From: Zygnema cylindricum
Taxonomy: Eukaryota; Streptophyta; Zygnematophyceae; Zygnematales; Zygnemataceae
Assembly (NCBI GenBank): GCA_037447655.1
Contig: JBBHKE010000216.1
Span: forward strand, 208,428 to 272,427
Direction of reading: 5' to 3'
Length of the DNA stretch: 64,000 bases
Shown: one piece after another, positions 35,925-48,190 of the stretch
How the letters are laid out: each line of letters opens with the position of its first letter
Position numbering within the stretch: the first letter of the stretch is position 1
Made by a program: the position numbers and the translations under genes
Notes under the pieces: model-generated
What the model was told of the DNA's origin: nothing
Database searches by the model: none
Seen by the model: the letters and a program-made list of their open reading frames with translations, nothing else

Positions 35925-36129
35925 GCGTACAGTAATAGCCACCCTGTCGAACGCAGACCCTGTTCAATATTTAAGATTAGATTAAAGTGAAAATGAAGTG
36001 TATCCAACATAACATATAAGATTTGAATCGGCATCCCCCAAGGTTTTCCATGGTTTGCCGCTTTTTGTCTCTTACACATTTACATCTAAGGGGTACATTA
36101 GATTTACATTGTGTACATTGTGTTCAAAC

Positions 36130-36487
36130 CATAGTTCAAAAGTAGGCGTTCTTATGGTAGTCATTAGGCGCCTTTATCGTACGTTGTGTTATGGGCTTTT
36201 CATGTGATCTTCTTAGATCGCTACTTTGATCAGCGACCGTCCGATCGTCCAAATCTGACGGTTAAACTAAAAAATACTTGAAAACTCACAGAAATAAAAA
36301 ATTGTCCGAATATTTTTCAAAATTTAGACATGACGTTTAATTCTCTATCGATCGATGTGTGACTCAACCCTGTTACTTTTTTTTTTCATTTTGCGACGAA
36401 TATAATATGGGTCTTAAGGTCATATTATATGTTTTACATACAATAGGCATATTCTTTGGGCCTACTTTCACCTACTTTTGAACTGTG
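36130..36487. mobile_element. hAT-type MITE family B, copy B2
   Basis: Perfect 8-bp duplication GTTCAAAC at 36122-36129 and 36488-36495. Ends are CATAGTTCAAAAGTAGGCG and the complement of CACAGTTCAAAAGTAGGTG. It is 358 bp and matches the outer parts of B1. Confidence 0.93.
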
Positions 36488-36879
36488 GTTCAAACCGTAC
36501 TGATTTTAAAGTGTGAATCCATGATTTTCAATTTTTCATACATTCTTTCGTGTATTTTTTATAATATCCGACTTTTTTGTACAATTCAGGTAAGTACTGT
36601 ACTGTAGTGTACAAAACTACAAATTAACAATTTAACATCAAAACCGTTGAACACGACAACAAGCAATTTAGTTCACGTTCTCCAAGGAGGCTTTTGGTGT
36701 ACTGTACTGTAGTCCCCAGGTCTTACTGCACTACGCCTTAAATGTTTTTTTTTTCTTATTTTTTACCCCTTCTGTTTCTCGGTGGCTTTTTCCATCGCAC
36801 TTTTTGCAATTAAGTTTTTTTTCCTGAACTCTGGAGGACTCGCACAAACCCCCGCGGGGCCAAAGAGTCGCAAGATTCC

Positions 36880-37393
36880 GCATAGTACGCAACGAACTAC
36901 AAATTACTGTAGACAAAGGAGAATGTGTGCACGGGTTTACACTTTACGTGCGGTTTCGTTTTTCCTCTTCCCACTCGCCGACAAGTGGCCAATGTTTTTC
37001 ATACGCCGTATGTGTGAAGACACGTGTTTTTGAGAGAGACTACCCCTATACGGAAATCAGCGCACGGAAAACAGTACGCACAGGCTGGAAACGTGCAGTG
37101 TGTTTTTTTTTTGTACTCCGCGCACAAAAATTGTAAAAAACTTTAGAGACGTGCGACAGCGTCTGCCTATTCGCTCGCCTTATTGGACTTTATTTCAAAT
37201 CACCTCGCGAGGTGATTTGATGTAAGGTATGAACATGTGTTGAAAGGACGCGAAAGTGGGTCGAAATGCGCTAGACGACAGATTTTATCGCGCTATACGA
37301 CAAACAACTGTACGTATAAAATTTCGTTTTTTTCTAAGTTATGGAGGAAAACGACAGAAAATAACTGTAACTCTAGCACATGCGAAAGTACCT
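36880..37393. mobile_element. Right-hand part of a PIF/Harbinger-like MITE (P2b), abutting P2
   Basis: Matches the right half of P3, including the hairpin AATCACCTCGCGAGGTGATT at 37198-37217 and a worn right end (complement of GGTACTTTCGCATGT). Its left end is not found. The next element, P2, starts within a few bases and shares the TTA. Confidence 0.7.
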
Positions 37394-37396
37394 TTA

Positions 37397-38842
37397 GGGT
37401 ACGTCCCCATGTAAGCGATACTTTGAAAAAGTAGTTTGGAATGTAGTGAAGTGTTCCGTCCTACTTTGAAAAGCGTCCCTATGTGCGAAAATGAAATCAA
37501 AACTTTGAAATGTGACGGTTGTAGACGTAAGTACAACTTTGTGACGGTTGACGACGACTACGAAATTAGTGACGCCAACAAAATAGCGACAGTTGTAGAC
37601 GTCTATATTTTTGTAATTTTGTGACATGGCAGATGCTTAGGGTTTTGTAACATCGTGACGTCATGCTCACTTGTGACAACGTCAACGTCACAGATTCAAG
37701 GACTTTCGGCCATGGATACCCAATTTCGTTTTCTCTACTTTTTTCGCTCTACTTGCCATAAAAATATACATGAAGGGTAGCCAAAATAATTATTTTTCAA
37801 ATATCTTTAATTTCATATCAGTTTTGTCGTGCCTCATTCTAAAAAGTGTGAGATAAAAGTGATAGTGTGAGAGGGAGAGGGGAGAGGCAACAACGACGCA
37901 AAATTCTACCGAGGAACCATGAATGAAAGTGGAGGTCCGCGACCCCTTCAGTTATTTTCCGTACATCCTCGTATTTTCCGTACATGCGCGTGACGGGCAG
38001 GGAGAAAAATAGCGAGTCGTCCTAAAATTTTCCCGCTCGTGTGTCGCGTGCGTGGGCCGTTTTGCATTCGTTGTTTTGGGCGGTACACCGTGAATCGCTA
38101 TTAGCGTAATAAAAAATATAGCGTAATGAAACAATTAGCGTACTTTACGGTAAATTGTGTTTTTTCGGGTACACCATGATACTAATTTATCATGTACTCT
38201 AATTTGTAAACTGCTTTGTAAAAAAATTCGGCACGTAATATGTCCACACTAAAACATGCAGATGTACGAAATTGTTCAAATTGTACGCCGTCGCGTTTTT
38301 TTTACATCTGCGTATGCCGGAAAATATTTACGCAATTATATATTATTATATTTTCTGTACTTTTAAATATAAAAATGTACGAAATAGTACAGATCTGGCA
38401 GTCCGTACACCACACTATTTAAAAGGGCACTAAATTACAGTTATGAACCGCATTGAGCGGGGTACCTCAAATAACGTGCAAAAACATTTAGCGTACTTTA
38501 TTCTATTTGAGAATTTGCCCCAAAAAAAGGGGTACCCCAATTAGCGTCATGTACGCTAATAGCGATTCACGGTGTACTTTCCCTAAAATCACCTCGTGAG
38601 GTGATTTTTGATGAAGTCTTTTGACGGGCTGGAATCTCTTGCCCGAGGGTCGAAAAAAGGAAAACGCCAAAATTTGTTAAGATGACGACAAATATGAAGT
38701 ACATTCAAAGTATATACTTGACGTTTTCTGTACTTTTAAAGAATTGATTTTTTTGTACGTCTAAAGTTTTTCTCATACGGACCTGCGTTTTGTGCGAAAA
38801 CGACATATTAAAGTCGATACTTTAACACATGGGGACATACCC
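37397..38842. mobile_element. PIF/Harbinger-like MITE, copy P2, with a nested TA-target MITE
   Basis: TTA on both sides (37394-37396 and 38843-38845). Ends are GGGTACGTCCCCATGT and the complement of GGGTATGTCCCCATGT. With copy d removed it is about 950 bp, like P3. The hairpin appears as AATCACCTCGTGAGGTGATT at 38587-38606. Confidence 0.88.
38084..38576. mobile_element. TA-target MITE, long form, copy d, nested in P2
   Basis: TA-flanked with intact family ends. Same orientation as copy b and near-identical to it across the visible length, pointing to recent activity. Confidence 0.93.
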
Positions 38843-39065
38843 TTAGACATTTTTCGTGCATCACACGTCTTTTAACATTATATTAATATATTCTACCGTT
38901 GCATTTTTTTTTTTTGGGAGAAATGAAACGGTAACGGTCTCGCCTTTCTGTCGTAACGTCACGATTAAAAATCAGAAAGTGCCTAGAAATTCTTCAACAC
39001 GAATATCGATGGGCTTACTTACAGGTGTACTTGGGAAGTCACATTGTCACTGTCTCATTACACCG

Positions 39066-39285
39066 TACACCGTGAATCGGTATTGGCGTAATGGACGCTA
39101 TTTAAGGTACCTTTTTTTTTTTGCAAATTCTCAAATAGAATTATCCACACTATTTAAAAAAAACCCTAATTCCTTATTAGAATAAACGATTTCGTTGAAA
39201 ATTTCTAAATTCTCAATTAGCGTAAATAACGGTAATTGTTCCTACACGCTAAAGAAACCTTTACGCGAATAACGATTCACGGTTC
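39066..39285. mobile_element. TA-target MITE, short form, copy e, just upstream of the carrier gene
   Basis: Left end CACCGTGAATCGGTATTGGC after TA; the right end ACGATTCACGGT has lost its final bases. About 220 bp. It ends about 58 bases before the carrier start codon, so it probably contributes to the promoter or 5' UTR. Confidence 0.8.
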
Positions 39286-39342
39286 TCTTCTCCTTCTCCC
39301 ATTCTCTACAGTGCTGGGCGAAGTCAGCACGCGGCGGCTTCC

Positions 39343-42300
39343 ATGGTGGAAGCAGAGGGCAGCCATGGTGAGAGATTCCTTTAGCCGCTACGTCTTCCTG
39401 CAAGTTTTTTTTTCTATCTGAATGACAAATAGTGGTAGGAACATGAACATGTTGGATTGCAATGAACGGAAAAAAATGGTTATGAATTTTGTAGTGCCTT
39501 TACTGACAGATGTCTAGCTACCTATATCCAACTATTTTAATGATTTTAGCTGTGCAGCCACTAAAAACGATAAAAAGAGGCATGTTTCTAGTCCGGGAAA
39601 ATTGACGGAAGGTACTTTGGAATGTCTAATAGTAACTAGTATATCTCCACACTTGTGATCGAATCTTATGCAATGCAAAACAACATTGTGGAGAACTTGC
39701 TATTTGAAATCTGTACTTAGAAATCACATAAGGAATTGAAAGCTACATTTGTCAGGTGATGCCATTTTATTGGCAGTATGATCGATATAACTTTGGCTCC
39801 ATCCATTATGCTGTACGGGAACACAACGGGGAAATGCTTTATAATTTGTCTCAATGTTGTCTCCAGATGGTATTTCATTATTGAACTTTTGAACATAGGA
39901 TTGATGAATAGGATTGACCACCCTTTAAGAAACGCATGAAATGTTTTGGCTGAGGCGAATATTGTCATTCGTGTGCCGTAGTTTGTGAAAACTTTTACGG
40001 TTGTAAAAACTGTCCATGAGTGATTAATTGACAATTTTGTGTGACATTCAGTGATTGTCAATCCTTCGCATCAGTGATCCCCGTTGCGGAATTGTGCAAT
40101 AGTGGTATTTTCTTTTTACTGCTATTTGTCCATGTACATTGCATTTCATCATATTGGACCTGTAATGAATTTCGTGTATTGAACTGATCGACGCTTCCCT
40201 GGCCTTCGTGTACGCCATTGTAAGCAATTCAAATATTCTCAGTATTTTTAACGATTATCATTTCTATCGCTTTGTGTATAACTGGCTTAAACAATGTGGG
40301 CGATGGTAACCCATTTGAAAGTACATTATTGCTTCAATGTTCGCTGTGAACACTCTTTGTCATTCTTGCATTTTTTCGTTTCGCTTTGCTGTGTACTCCT
40401 TATCACTCTTAAGTCAAGTTGGATAACTGCAAAAACGAGCCCTTCTGCATCATTTATGGAGCTCCTTGTATGGTTCCCTGTAAAGTGCAGGTGGCGGCAC
40501 CACGGGTGGAGCACTGCTGCTTATGAAACAGATGGCAGCTGGAGGACTTGCAGGTGAATTGTGGTGCTCTAACTGAGACAGAAAAGACACACAAATGTCG
40601 GAAGGTTAATGCTTCATGAGACTTTTTTCTGGGTTGGTCTTGCTTTATCAGCATTTCCGTTTTCATACATGCTGGGAATACATTAATCAGCGCCCAAATG
40701 TGGTTATGACCTTGCAGGAATGACTGCTGATGGTGTCACCTATCCCATGATGACAGTCAAGTCACGGTGAGCTTACAACTTGCAGCCGACATTACAAATT
40801 TTACTCAACTTTATCACACAGACTTAGGAGCAATGATTCTAGGCTGCATGTATGACCCGTGAGTTTTGTTTTGTGACCATCCAGCAAATATGCCAGATTC
40901 GGCATTGCAGAGTATGGTTGAGTATGGTTTTTAGAAGCAAAACAATCATATATGCAATTTTTTTATTCGTCCTATCATGTGCAGGATTTTAATCATGCAT
41001 TTAATTCAGTACAATGAGACACAAATAGTGTGGCATAACACAGGCAAGAAGCAGGATGCAGGTACAGGGGGCAATGGCAGCCGCTTCTAGCGCCAGATCC
41101 TTCACCTATAGTGGTCCTGTGAATGCCATGTGGACAATTGCAACTCGTGAAGGCTGGAGGGCGCTTTTTAAGGTACATAGTATAAGCTGTGTATTGCTTC
41201 TATTCTTTCTTGGCTGGATTTCTGGGAAGTGAATCAATGATTTGTCAAATGCCAAAATCTAATTGATCATTTTTTAGCGATGATAGCATTGTTAATGGGG
41301 TTCCCACTATACAAGACATGTTGTCTGAGCATTCTTTTGGATATCCTCTTCGGGATCGGGGATTGCAACAGTTGTAAATGCTATTTGTCTCAAGGACGAG
41401 AATTTGAAGCTCCTTCTGAACTTTCTTGAAGTGGGCATTAATTTATCTTCAATATCCTCAAGGTTCTCTCACGGCGCACTTTTTTACTGGAACTAGGGGA
41501 TCCTCCTGCTCCTTCTCCTCCTCTTCCTCCTCCTCATCCTCCTCCCTCCTCCTCCTCCCTCCTCCTCCTCCTTCCTCTGCCTTCTTCCTTTTTTGTCTTC
41601 TTTCATGTGTTACTTTTGCAAATTTTGATTTATCTTTCGTTTCTTATGAAGGGATTTGGCACAGTCATCCAGGTGGCGCCTGCACAGGCCCTATACATGG
41701 GGTCCTACCAAGCAGCTCGTCTCTTTCTCCCAGGTGGGGCCTTCAGTCTAAATATTGTCAGTCTAAGATATTGTCAGTCTATGAAATCTTTTTTAAGTGA
41801 CTTGGTTTCACTTCAAGCAAGAGTCCAATCCAGGTCATGTTTGGTGTAACTTTTTTGGAAGATCTATGAAGAAGTGATGCTGAGAACAGGATTGTTGATT
41901 TGTTTTTGTGTAATACGACAGGTGATGAAGAGAGTCCCCAGGTGCAGTTTTTTGGAGGCATTGTTGCCACTCTTGGACAATCCCTTGTGATGGTTCCATT
42001 GGAAGTTGTAAGACAAAGGCAGCAGGTACAGACGGGTACAGAGGGGGCATACCAGGTAAGCTCACTCTCCGTTTTTAACAAATTCCCAATTTCAGCACTG
42101 TAATCTTCATTTTAAATTCATTGTTTTTCGATTTTGACGTAGAAATTATCACGATCAACATGTTGTATGTATGCGGTTATCTGTAACTCTGACTAAGTGT
42201 ATTACCCTCCCACAGTCCCATTCATTTTCTTTCTAAAACTATTTCATTTTTTTTTCTAACTTTGAAGTTTTTGTTTTGCAATTATTTGAACACGGAGGAG

Positions 42301-44079
42301 ATAATGTTCACTTTTCATCTGTTGCTTAACTGCTCTGTTTTTGCTGTTGGTGTTTGGGCACATTCCTCTCTTGCTTGTTGAAGGATGGTGTTTGTTAACT
42401 TGAGGAGAAGTATCAGACAATGGTGTTCTGTATATAATGATACCTCTATCATCAAATTTTAAAAGTTCTGATTTGAGCTTGCAGACATGCAGGGGTCAAT
42501 GGATGCTGCTCGAAAAATTTATCGGACAGAAGGCATAAAAGCATTGTATCGTGGATTTGGTATAACACAGGTATGGGTTTTGATGAACTCAAAACCGTAG
42601 GGCGTTTTCTGTCCAATGTTAATTGAAGTCCGTTTTTCAGGATGGCTTCTATTCTATGAATCAGCTGCTTTGGAAAAACTGTAGATTTATTTCTGATTCA
42701 AAATATTTACAGGCATGTTTGTTTTGAGGCTAATAGCATGATGGCATGGCTGGCATGTTTTCCTTGTCAGCTGGTATGGGGACCATTCAACGCCATTTTC
42801 TTACCTCTATGGGAGGGAAGCAAACGGTTCGGTATGTGGCATTCTGGGGCGGGCTCGGTAAGGACTCTCTCTGTCCAGATGGTGTTAGTTATTCTCTCTC
42901 ACATGCATCCCACATTATCACAGTCATCCGGCTGACAAAAGTAAGCACATTTTTTCTTGTCAAAGCTTCCGTTTAATTTTGGCCTTCTTGTTTGACTTTC
43001 TTCGTTCAACATTGTCTTTTACGATGTTTTCTATGTATTGACTGTTACTGAGACTATTTTCTGAGAAAAGCGCATGTTCTGAGGTAGAGCAAAGCATGTT
43101 CGTGACTAATTACAAACAACATGTGAATCAGTAGAGTAGAGAATACTCATGACATGTTTTTTTTGGGTGGGGAGGAGAGTGTATGAGAACAGCTGAAAGA
43201 GTTGGATGTGAAGTATGAGCTTGCGGCGTCCTTTTGCAGCAGTGCCGTTGCTGCTGCGCTGACCAATCCTATGGTGAGAATTGCTGATAAATTGATGTTG
43301 AAGGCGATGAGAGAAGTCTCTTATTGTCAAAAGGGCTCACCTTTTTGGCTACTTGGTTGATTTCATGTGGAAAATAGACGTCGCTTCAGTTAATGTAATT
43401 TTGGAGGGCTGTGGTACTTGTCATGTATGGATTTCATCGTTTGGTTGTTAGCCAATGAAGAAGGCCTCAGCAAGTATGCATGTCGTTATTTCCCGCTTTG
43501 TAAAGTATTCACTAAATGGCACAATCATTTTTATCAGGATTGCAGTCATACACAAACTATTGGCTTTAATAAGTGTAAGGAATCTTGGAATGTGTGATCT
43601 GGTGGTGTGTTATATACTACATTCGTCTGATCAATAGAGGCCATCCATGGGCGACTACTTCAATATTCACTATCCTGTTAAAATGCTGCTTTACGTTTCA
43701 TGACCATCCTAGTTTAGTTTGCCATCCTTTTAAATGGAGGAGACCACGCAGCCAGGACATGTGTATAAATGTTTGCAGGGTACCTTTTCTGTTCTGGTTA
43801 CAATGTCGTTAAAGGTGTTACAGAGCTTTAACTTCAACCGCGGTTTGTGGTTTGCTGGAAATGCAGGATGTTGTGAAAACTCGCCTACAAGTCCAGGGAA
43901 AGAGTAATGTGGCCTCTACTACGGCTTATAAAGGCCCGATGGATGCATTCTGGTCCATTATGCGAACAGAAGGCTTGGCGGGCTTCACAGGAGGCATGAC
44001 ATCAAGAGTTTTGTGGGTTGCTCCATCAACTATGATTATGTTTACTGCTTATGACCAACTCATGAAGATCGTACATTGA
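39343..44079 (+). CDS. Mitochondrial carrier family (SLC25) protein, 10 exons, 309 aa
   Basis: Six-helix inner-membrane solute carrier; the substrate cannot be told from sequence. Exons: 39343-39367, 40491-40553, 40718-40766, 41055-41172, 41652-41733, 41922-42055, 42493-42570, 42771-42857, 43193-43273, 43867-44079; all junctions keep frame and use GT/AG. The three signature repeats are visible: YPMMTVKSRMQVQG, VPLEVVRQRQQVQ and NPMDVVKTRLQVQG. The first lacks the usual acidic residue after proline (PMMTVK rather than PxDxxK); repeats two and three have E and D. Other blocks are GFGTVIQVAPAQALYMGSYQ, FGGIVATLGQ, GFGITQLVWGPFNAIFLPLWE and RVLWVAPSTMIMFTAYDQ. The length is normal for the family. 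The 25-base first exon is the weakest part of the model. Confidence 0.93.
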
Positions 44080-44762
44080 TGATACTGTCGACCTAATGTC
44101 ATCACAAAGGGGTTCTCTTGTATCGAGTCGGTAGGTCTGATGTGGAGTACGTCATCCACATCAGTTGTTTAGCTTCGAGTAATTGGAAATATATCATTTT
44201 TTGTCTTAACACAGCTCTTAGGTGATTGGCTATCAAACGGCACAACTTTTGAGTAGTGAAGTAATGTAAGCAGACTAGACGATAGGCTTCTATTCATTTA
44301 TGAGTTTTAAGTTTAAACTGGTGTGCTCTTGGTCTGATTAATTCATTTTTTTTTCGGTGTTTCAGGTGTGTTTGCTCTTCTTTTTGTTGTGTTTTACAGT
44401 TATGAAATATGAGATTACATTGCGACGTTGAAATGCGACATTGAGATTACATTGTTCTTAAAAAGAAAACTCGCACTTTTTGGCCCACTCATATTTGTGT
44501 TCTGCATCGATGAATCAAAATGTTTGCATTATTCCGACAGGTTCCTGAAACTATTGCTGTCGAGTGACAGTGCTACAACCGTTGGGTCAACAAATGTATT
44601 CGTCTCTCTCTTTTCAATAGGGTTTTAACCGTTTGACCACAGATATTGAAGAAATAGCATACGTAAGAAAAGAGCCACTGTGAAACTGGTTGTGATAATC
44701 CTGGTGAGATGAAAATGGCCAGAAGTGAAAGGTTGAAATGACAGTCGCCCGTCTCCAAAGAC
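44080..44762. other. Downstream region of the carrier gene
   Basis: Probably 3' UTR followed by AT-rich spacer up to the next MITE. No gene or repeat end recognised. Confidence 0.5.
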
Positions 44763-44765
44763 TAA

Positions 44766-45714
44766 GGGCACTTTCCCATGTAACCGAAACTTTAGTCTTG
44801 TAACTTTGTTTTTAGCGAAGATTCTCCGTTCTACTTTCATAGCATTCGTATGTAAAAAAAATCAAATCGTTACTTTATATCGTGACGGATGTAGACGTGG
44901 GTGTAATTTGTGACGGTTTGTAGACGACTACAAAACTTGCGACAATTGATGACGCTTACAAAATAGCGACGTTTGTAAGACGTCTAGCTACTTGTGACAT
45001 TGTAGATTTGTAGGGTTTGTGACATTTTGACGTCACGCTCACTTATGATAGCGTCGACGTCACTGAATCTAAAACATTCCGCCATGATTTTCCGATTTTG
45101 TTTTATCGTCCGTTCTCACTCTACTTGCCATCAAAATAAGCAAAAAGGTAGCCAAAAGAAATGTTTTTTAGAGATCTTTCATTTGATACCTTTCTTGCCT
45201 TTTTTCATTGCAAGAATTGTGAGATATACGCATTAGTGGGAGAGGGAGAGAGAGAGAGAGGCGCTTTCATGGACTTCGCTTTTGCGAAATGGCGTCCGTT
45301 GGTCGAGACCCCCTCCACGGTTACGGAAAAAAGTTTCGCACAGGCTGGAGACGTGCAGTAGGTTTTTTTTTTAGTACTCCGGGCACAAAAATTGTCAAAA
45401 ACCTCCGTCGCGTGCGAAATCATATGCATATTCGCCCACGTCGTGGAACTTTGTTTAAAATCACCTCGCGAGGTGATTTTATATAAAGTTTGAAGATGAG
45501 CCGGAAGGACGCAAACGTGGGTCAAAACGCGCTAAACAACATACTGTATCGCGCTAGACGACAAACTACATTACAGTTAAAGTTTCAAGGTAACGCAACT
45601 TGTACAGTCGTAATTTCAGTTTTTTGGTATGGCTGCGTATTTTCTCGTTTTTTTCCAAGTTATAAAGGAAAACAACAAAAAATAATTGTAACGTTAGCAC
45701 ATGGGAAAGTGCCC
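44766..45714. mobile_element. PIF/Harbinger-like MITE, copy P3 (uninterrupted reference copy)
   Basis: Ends are GGGCACTTTCCCATGT and its complement. Flanks are TAA on the left and TTA on the right, both TWA. It is 949 bp with nothing nested, so it serves as the reference for P1 and P2. It holds the perfect 24-base palindrome centred on CGCG at 45457-45480. A GA-rich tract is at about 45241-45261. Confidence 0.9.
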
Positions 45715-45773
45715 TTATTAACGTTAATTAGACTTTACATTTAATAACAGAAAGAAATAAATAGTACAGTTAA

Positions 45774-46499
45774 CGGTATGTCCCCATGTAATTGTAACTT
45801 AGCAAACTTACTTTGTATTTTAGCGTATATCCTTCGAACCCGTTTTTCAGGTGTCCCTGTGAGTAACAATGATTTTCTTACTTTAAGGTGTGACGAGTGT
45901 ATACGTTGACAATGCATGTGACGATTGTCAACGTATAGAATCTGTGATGACGCACATTATTTTTTGTAACTGTTTGTTGTCGCATGTTTTACCGTGATAT
46001 TGTAGACTTACCACCTTCCAGTCTGTGTTGTGTCGTTTCATGGTTGATAGAGATGCGCTCCGCCTTTGCGTCTCCTCTCCGGTTGACATGAAATGGCGTT
46101 GGAATCTTAAGAACCCTACAATCTTTTTTTTGTAGTGGACGAAAACGGACAAAACAAAACAAGTTCTGTACTTTTCCTCGTCGCTTAAAATCGTTTGAAA
46201 CTTTTGATTTTTTGGACGAGTGCGAGTATGCTTTTTTATATGTTTAGCGAGAGAGACTTAAATTTAAAACACATCGCCGATATGTTTTAAAGAAAAGTTT
46301 GAAGATGACGTTTCTTTACGTGTCCTTAGGTCGAAAAACAAAAGACGACAACACGTTGTACATTATAAGTTTGACGATCACGCAAAATGTCCTTGTACCT
46401 TTTCTATTTCTTTGTTTGACTGTTAATTACGTGGTACGACCCTAAAGTTTACATGAAAACAACAGAAAAAAACCTTACTTTGGCACATGGGACATACCC
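45774..46499. mobile_element. PIF/Harbinger-like MITE, diverged copy P4
   Basis: TAA on both sides (45771-45773 and 46500-46502). Ends are CGGTATGTCCCCATGT and the complement of GGGTATGTCCCATGT. It is 726 bp and shares scattered words with P3, such as AAGTTTGAAGATGA just after its own palindrome near 46264-46293. Confidence 0.86.
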
Positions 46500-46502
46500 T
46501 AA

Positions 46503-47150
46503 TACTATGCGCTAATAAAGTGTTTATAACACTATAAGCGATTTAGGATGTACTATTCATTTTTCGTCTTCCGAGATAATTTGCTAAAAACCCTTTTGTC
46601 AACATAGCACGTCCTCTCCGTCGATATATGTTTCCCCCTTTCTTAAAACTCGTATTTGCCCCATAAGGGCAAATATTAATTGTAACGGAGAACCTTTAAT
46701 TAGCGATAAATCTTACGCACCCAGGAGCACTTTCTCCCCCTCCCAAAGAGAAAATTGACCTAAGTTTTTCGTTAGAGAGGCGGCCAACCAAAAACGAACA
46801 CGTGGAGCAACGTTTGAAAAATATTGATTGTTGGGGTTGCGGTTATTTGACGTTGGTCGTCAAGGTTTTTAGGGTTTTTCCGGGATTGTCAAGGACAAAA
46901 GTAAACAAGCAGACGAGACAAGAAAACAAAGTCGGAAAAAAAACCCTCCATTACAATGGACATATGTCCTAAGATGGAAGTTCAAAATTACGTGTTAGCG
47001 CATTGTACGATTTTAACATGAGGTTCGCCAGTTGGAAATTTATAGACTGTACTTTTGTAAAAAAAATGAAGCGGAACTCGAATCTCTTAAATACACGTCG
47101 TCAGAAGGGGACTCTTCAGAACGTAAAATAAAAAAATAACAACTGGCTAT
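46503..47150. other. Gene-free stretch between MITEs
   Basis: AT-rich. The only structure noted is a small hairpin TTTGCCCCATAAGGGCAAAT near 46658-46677. No protein-like frame. Confidence 0.5.
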
Positions 47151-47646
47151 TACACCGCCAATCGTAACTAGAGTTATGTACGCTAATTCAATTACCACAC
47201 ATTTTGACTCTATCACTATAAATAGAGTACATTATTCTAAATTATTTTTTACATTATTTAAGGTACTTTTTGAATGAGCGTTAATAACTCTAATACAGTG
47301 CCGTTTTAAATAGTGTGGCTTACGGTCGGTGTCCGACCGTGCAAAATTGTACTATATTAAGTAAAAAAGTACAGGTCGTTATCATGTAACTGCGTTTTAA
47401 CAAACCGCGTAGTGCAAACGCCATAATGACGTGAAATTGTACATTTTGTTAGATTATGTACTTGTACCTTATTCACAGTAGATATATTCAGCTCCCAAGT
47501 TTACGCCCAAATTAGAGTTATTGATAAATCATATTTTTTTTAAGAAAAAGGGTTGATTACCCATAATAGAGTTGATAACTCTAATTATGTTTTTTTCGTT
47601 TTTTTACTCTAATTATTTTTTTACTCTAATTACGATTCGCGGTGCA
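47151..47646. mobile_element. TA-target MITE, diverged long form, copy h
   Basis: Left end CACCGCCAATCGTAACTAGA after TA; the right end ACGATTCGCGGTG is followed by CA instead of TA. About 495 bp. It lies three bases before copy f, giving a tandem pair. Confidence 0.75.
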
Positions 47647-47649
47647 CTG

Positions 47650-48141
47650 TACACCGTGAATCGCTATTAGCGTTCATGACTCTAATTGAGGTACCCTGTT
47701 TTTTTCGGCAAATTCTCAAATATAAGTAATCATTGTAAATGTTCCTAAACGTTATTTGAGGTACCACACATATTATGATTAATAACTCTATTAAAGTTCC
47801 GTTTTAAATAGTGTAGTGTACGGTCTGTCAGATCCGTACTATTATATAATTTTTAAAGTAAAAATGTAATGAAAAATATTTACTCTGTCACACGCACATG
47901 TAAACGTGCTCTGGAAAATGATGAAATGAGGTCGGCATTGAAATGGCGTACGATTTGATCAATTTCGTAAATGCACATATTTTAGTGTGAAGATATTATG
48001 CGCCGACAATTATTACAAAGCAGTTTACAAATTAGAGATAATGATAAATTAGAATAAATATTTTTTTGGAAAAAATTGAAATTCTCAATTAGCGTAAATG
48101 ACGCTAATTGTTTCATTACGCTAATAGCGATTCACGGTGTA
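47650..48141. mobile_element. TA-target MITE, long form, copy f
   Basis: TA-flanked with intact family ends, oriented like copy c. It shares GAGGTACC and TTTAAATAGTGTAGTGTACG with the other long copies but is more diverged internally. Confidence 0.9.
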
Positions 48142-48190
48142 GTTCAGCACGGTAAGCGTTACGGCATGTTCGTAACGGAAACGTCATAAA

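Noticed and set aside
42620-42690. Possible extra carrier exon near GATGGCTTCTATTCTATG
   Set aside because: It has no frame matching the family, and exons 7 and 8 already join seamlessly at GITQ-LVWGPFNA.
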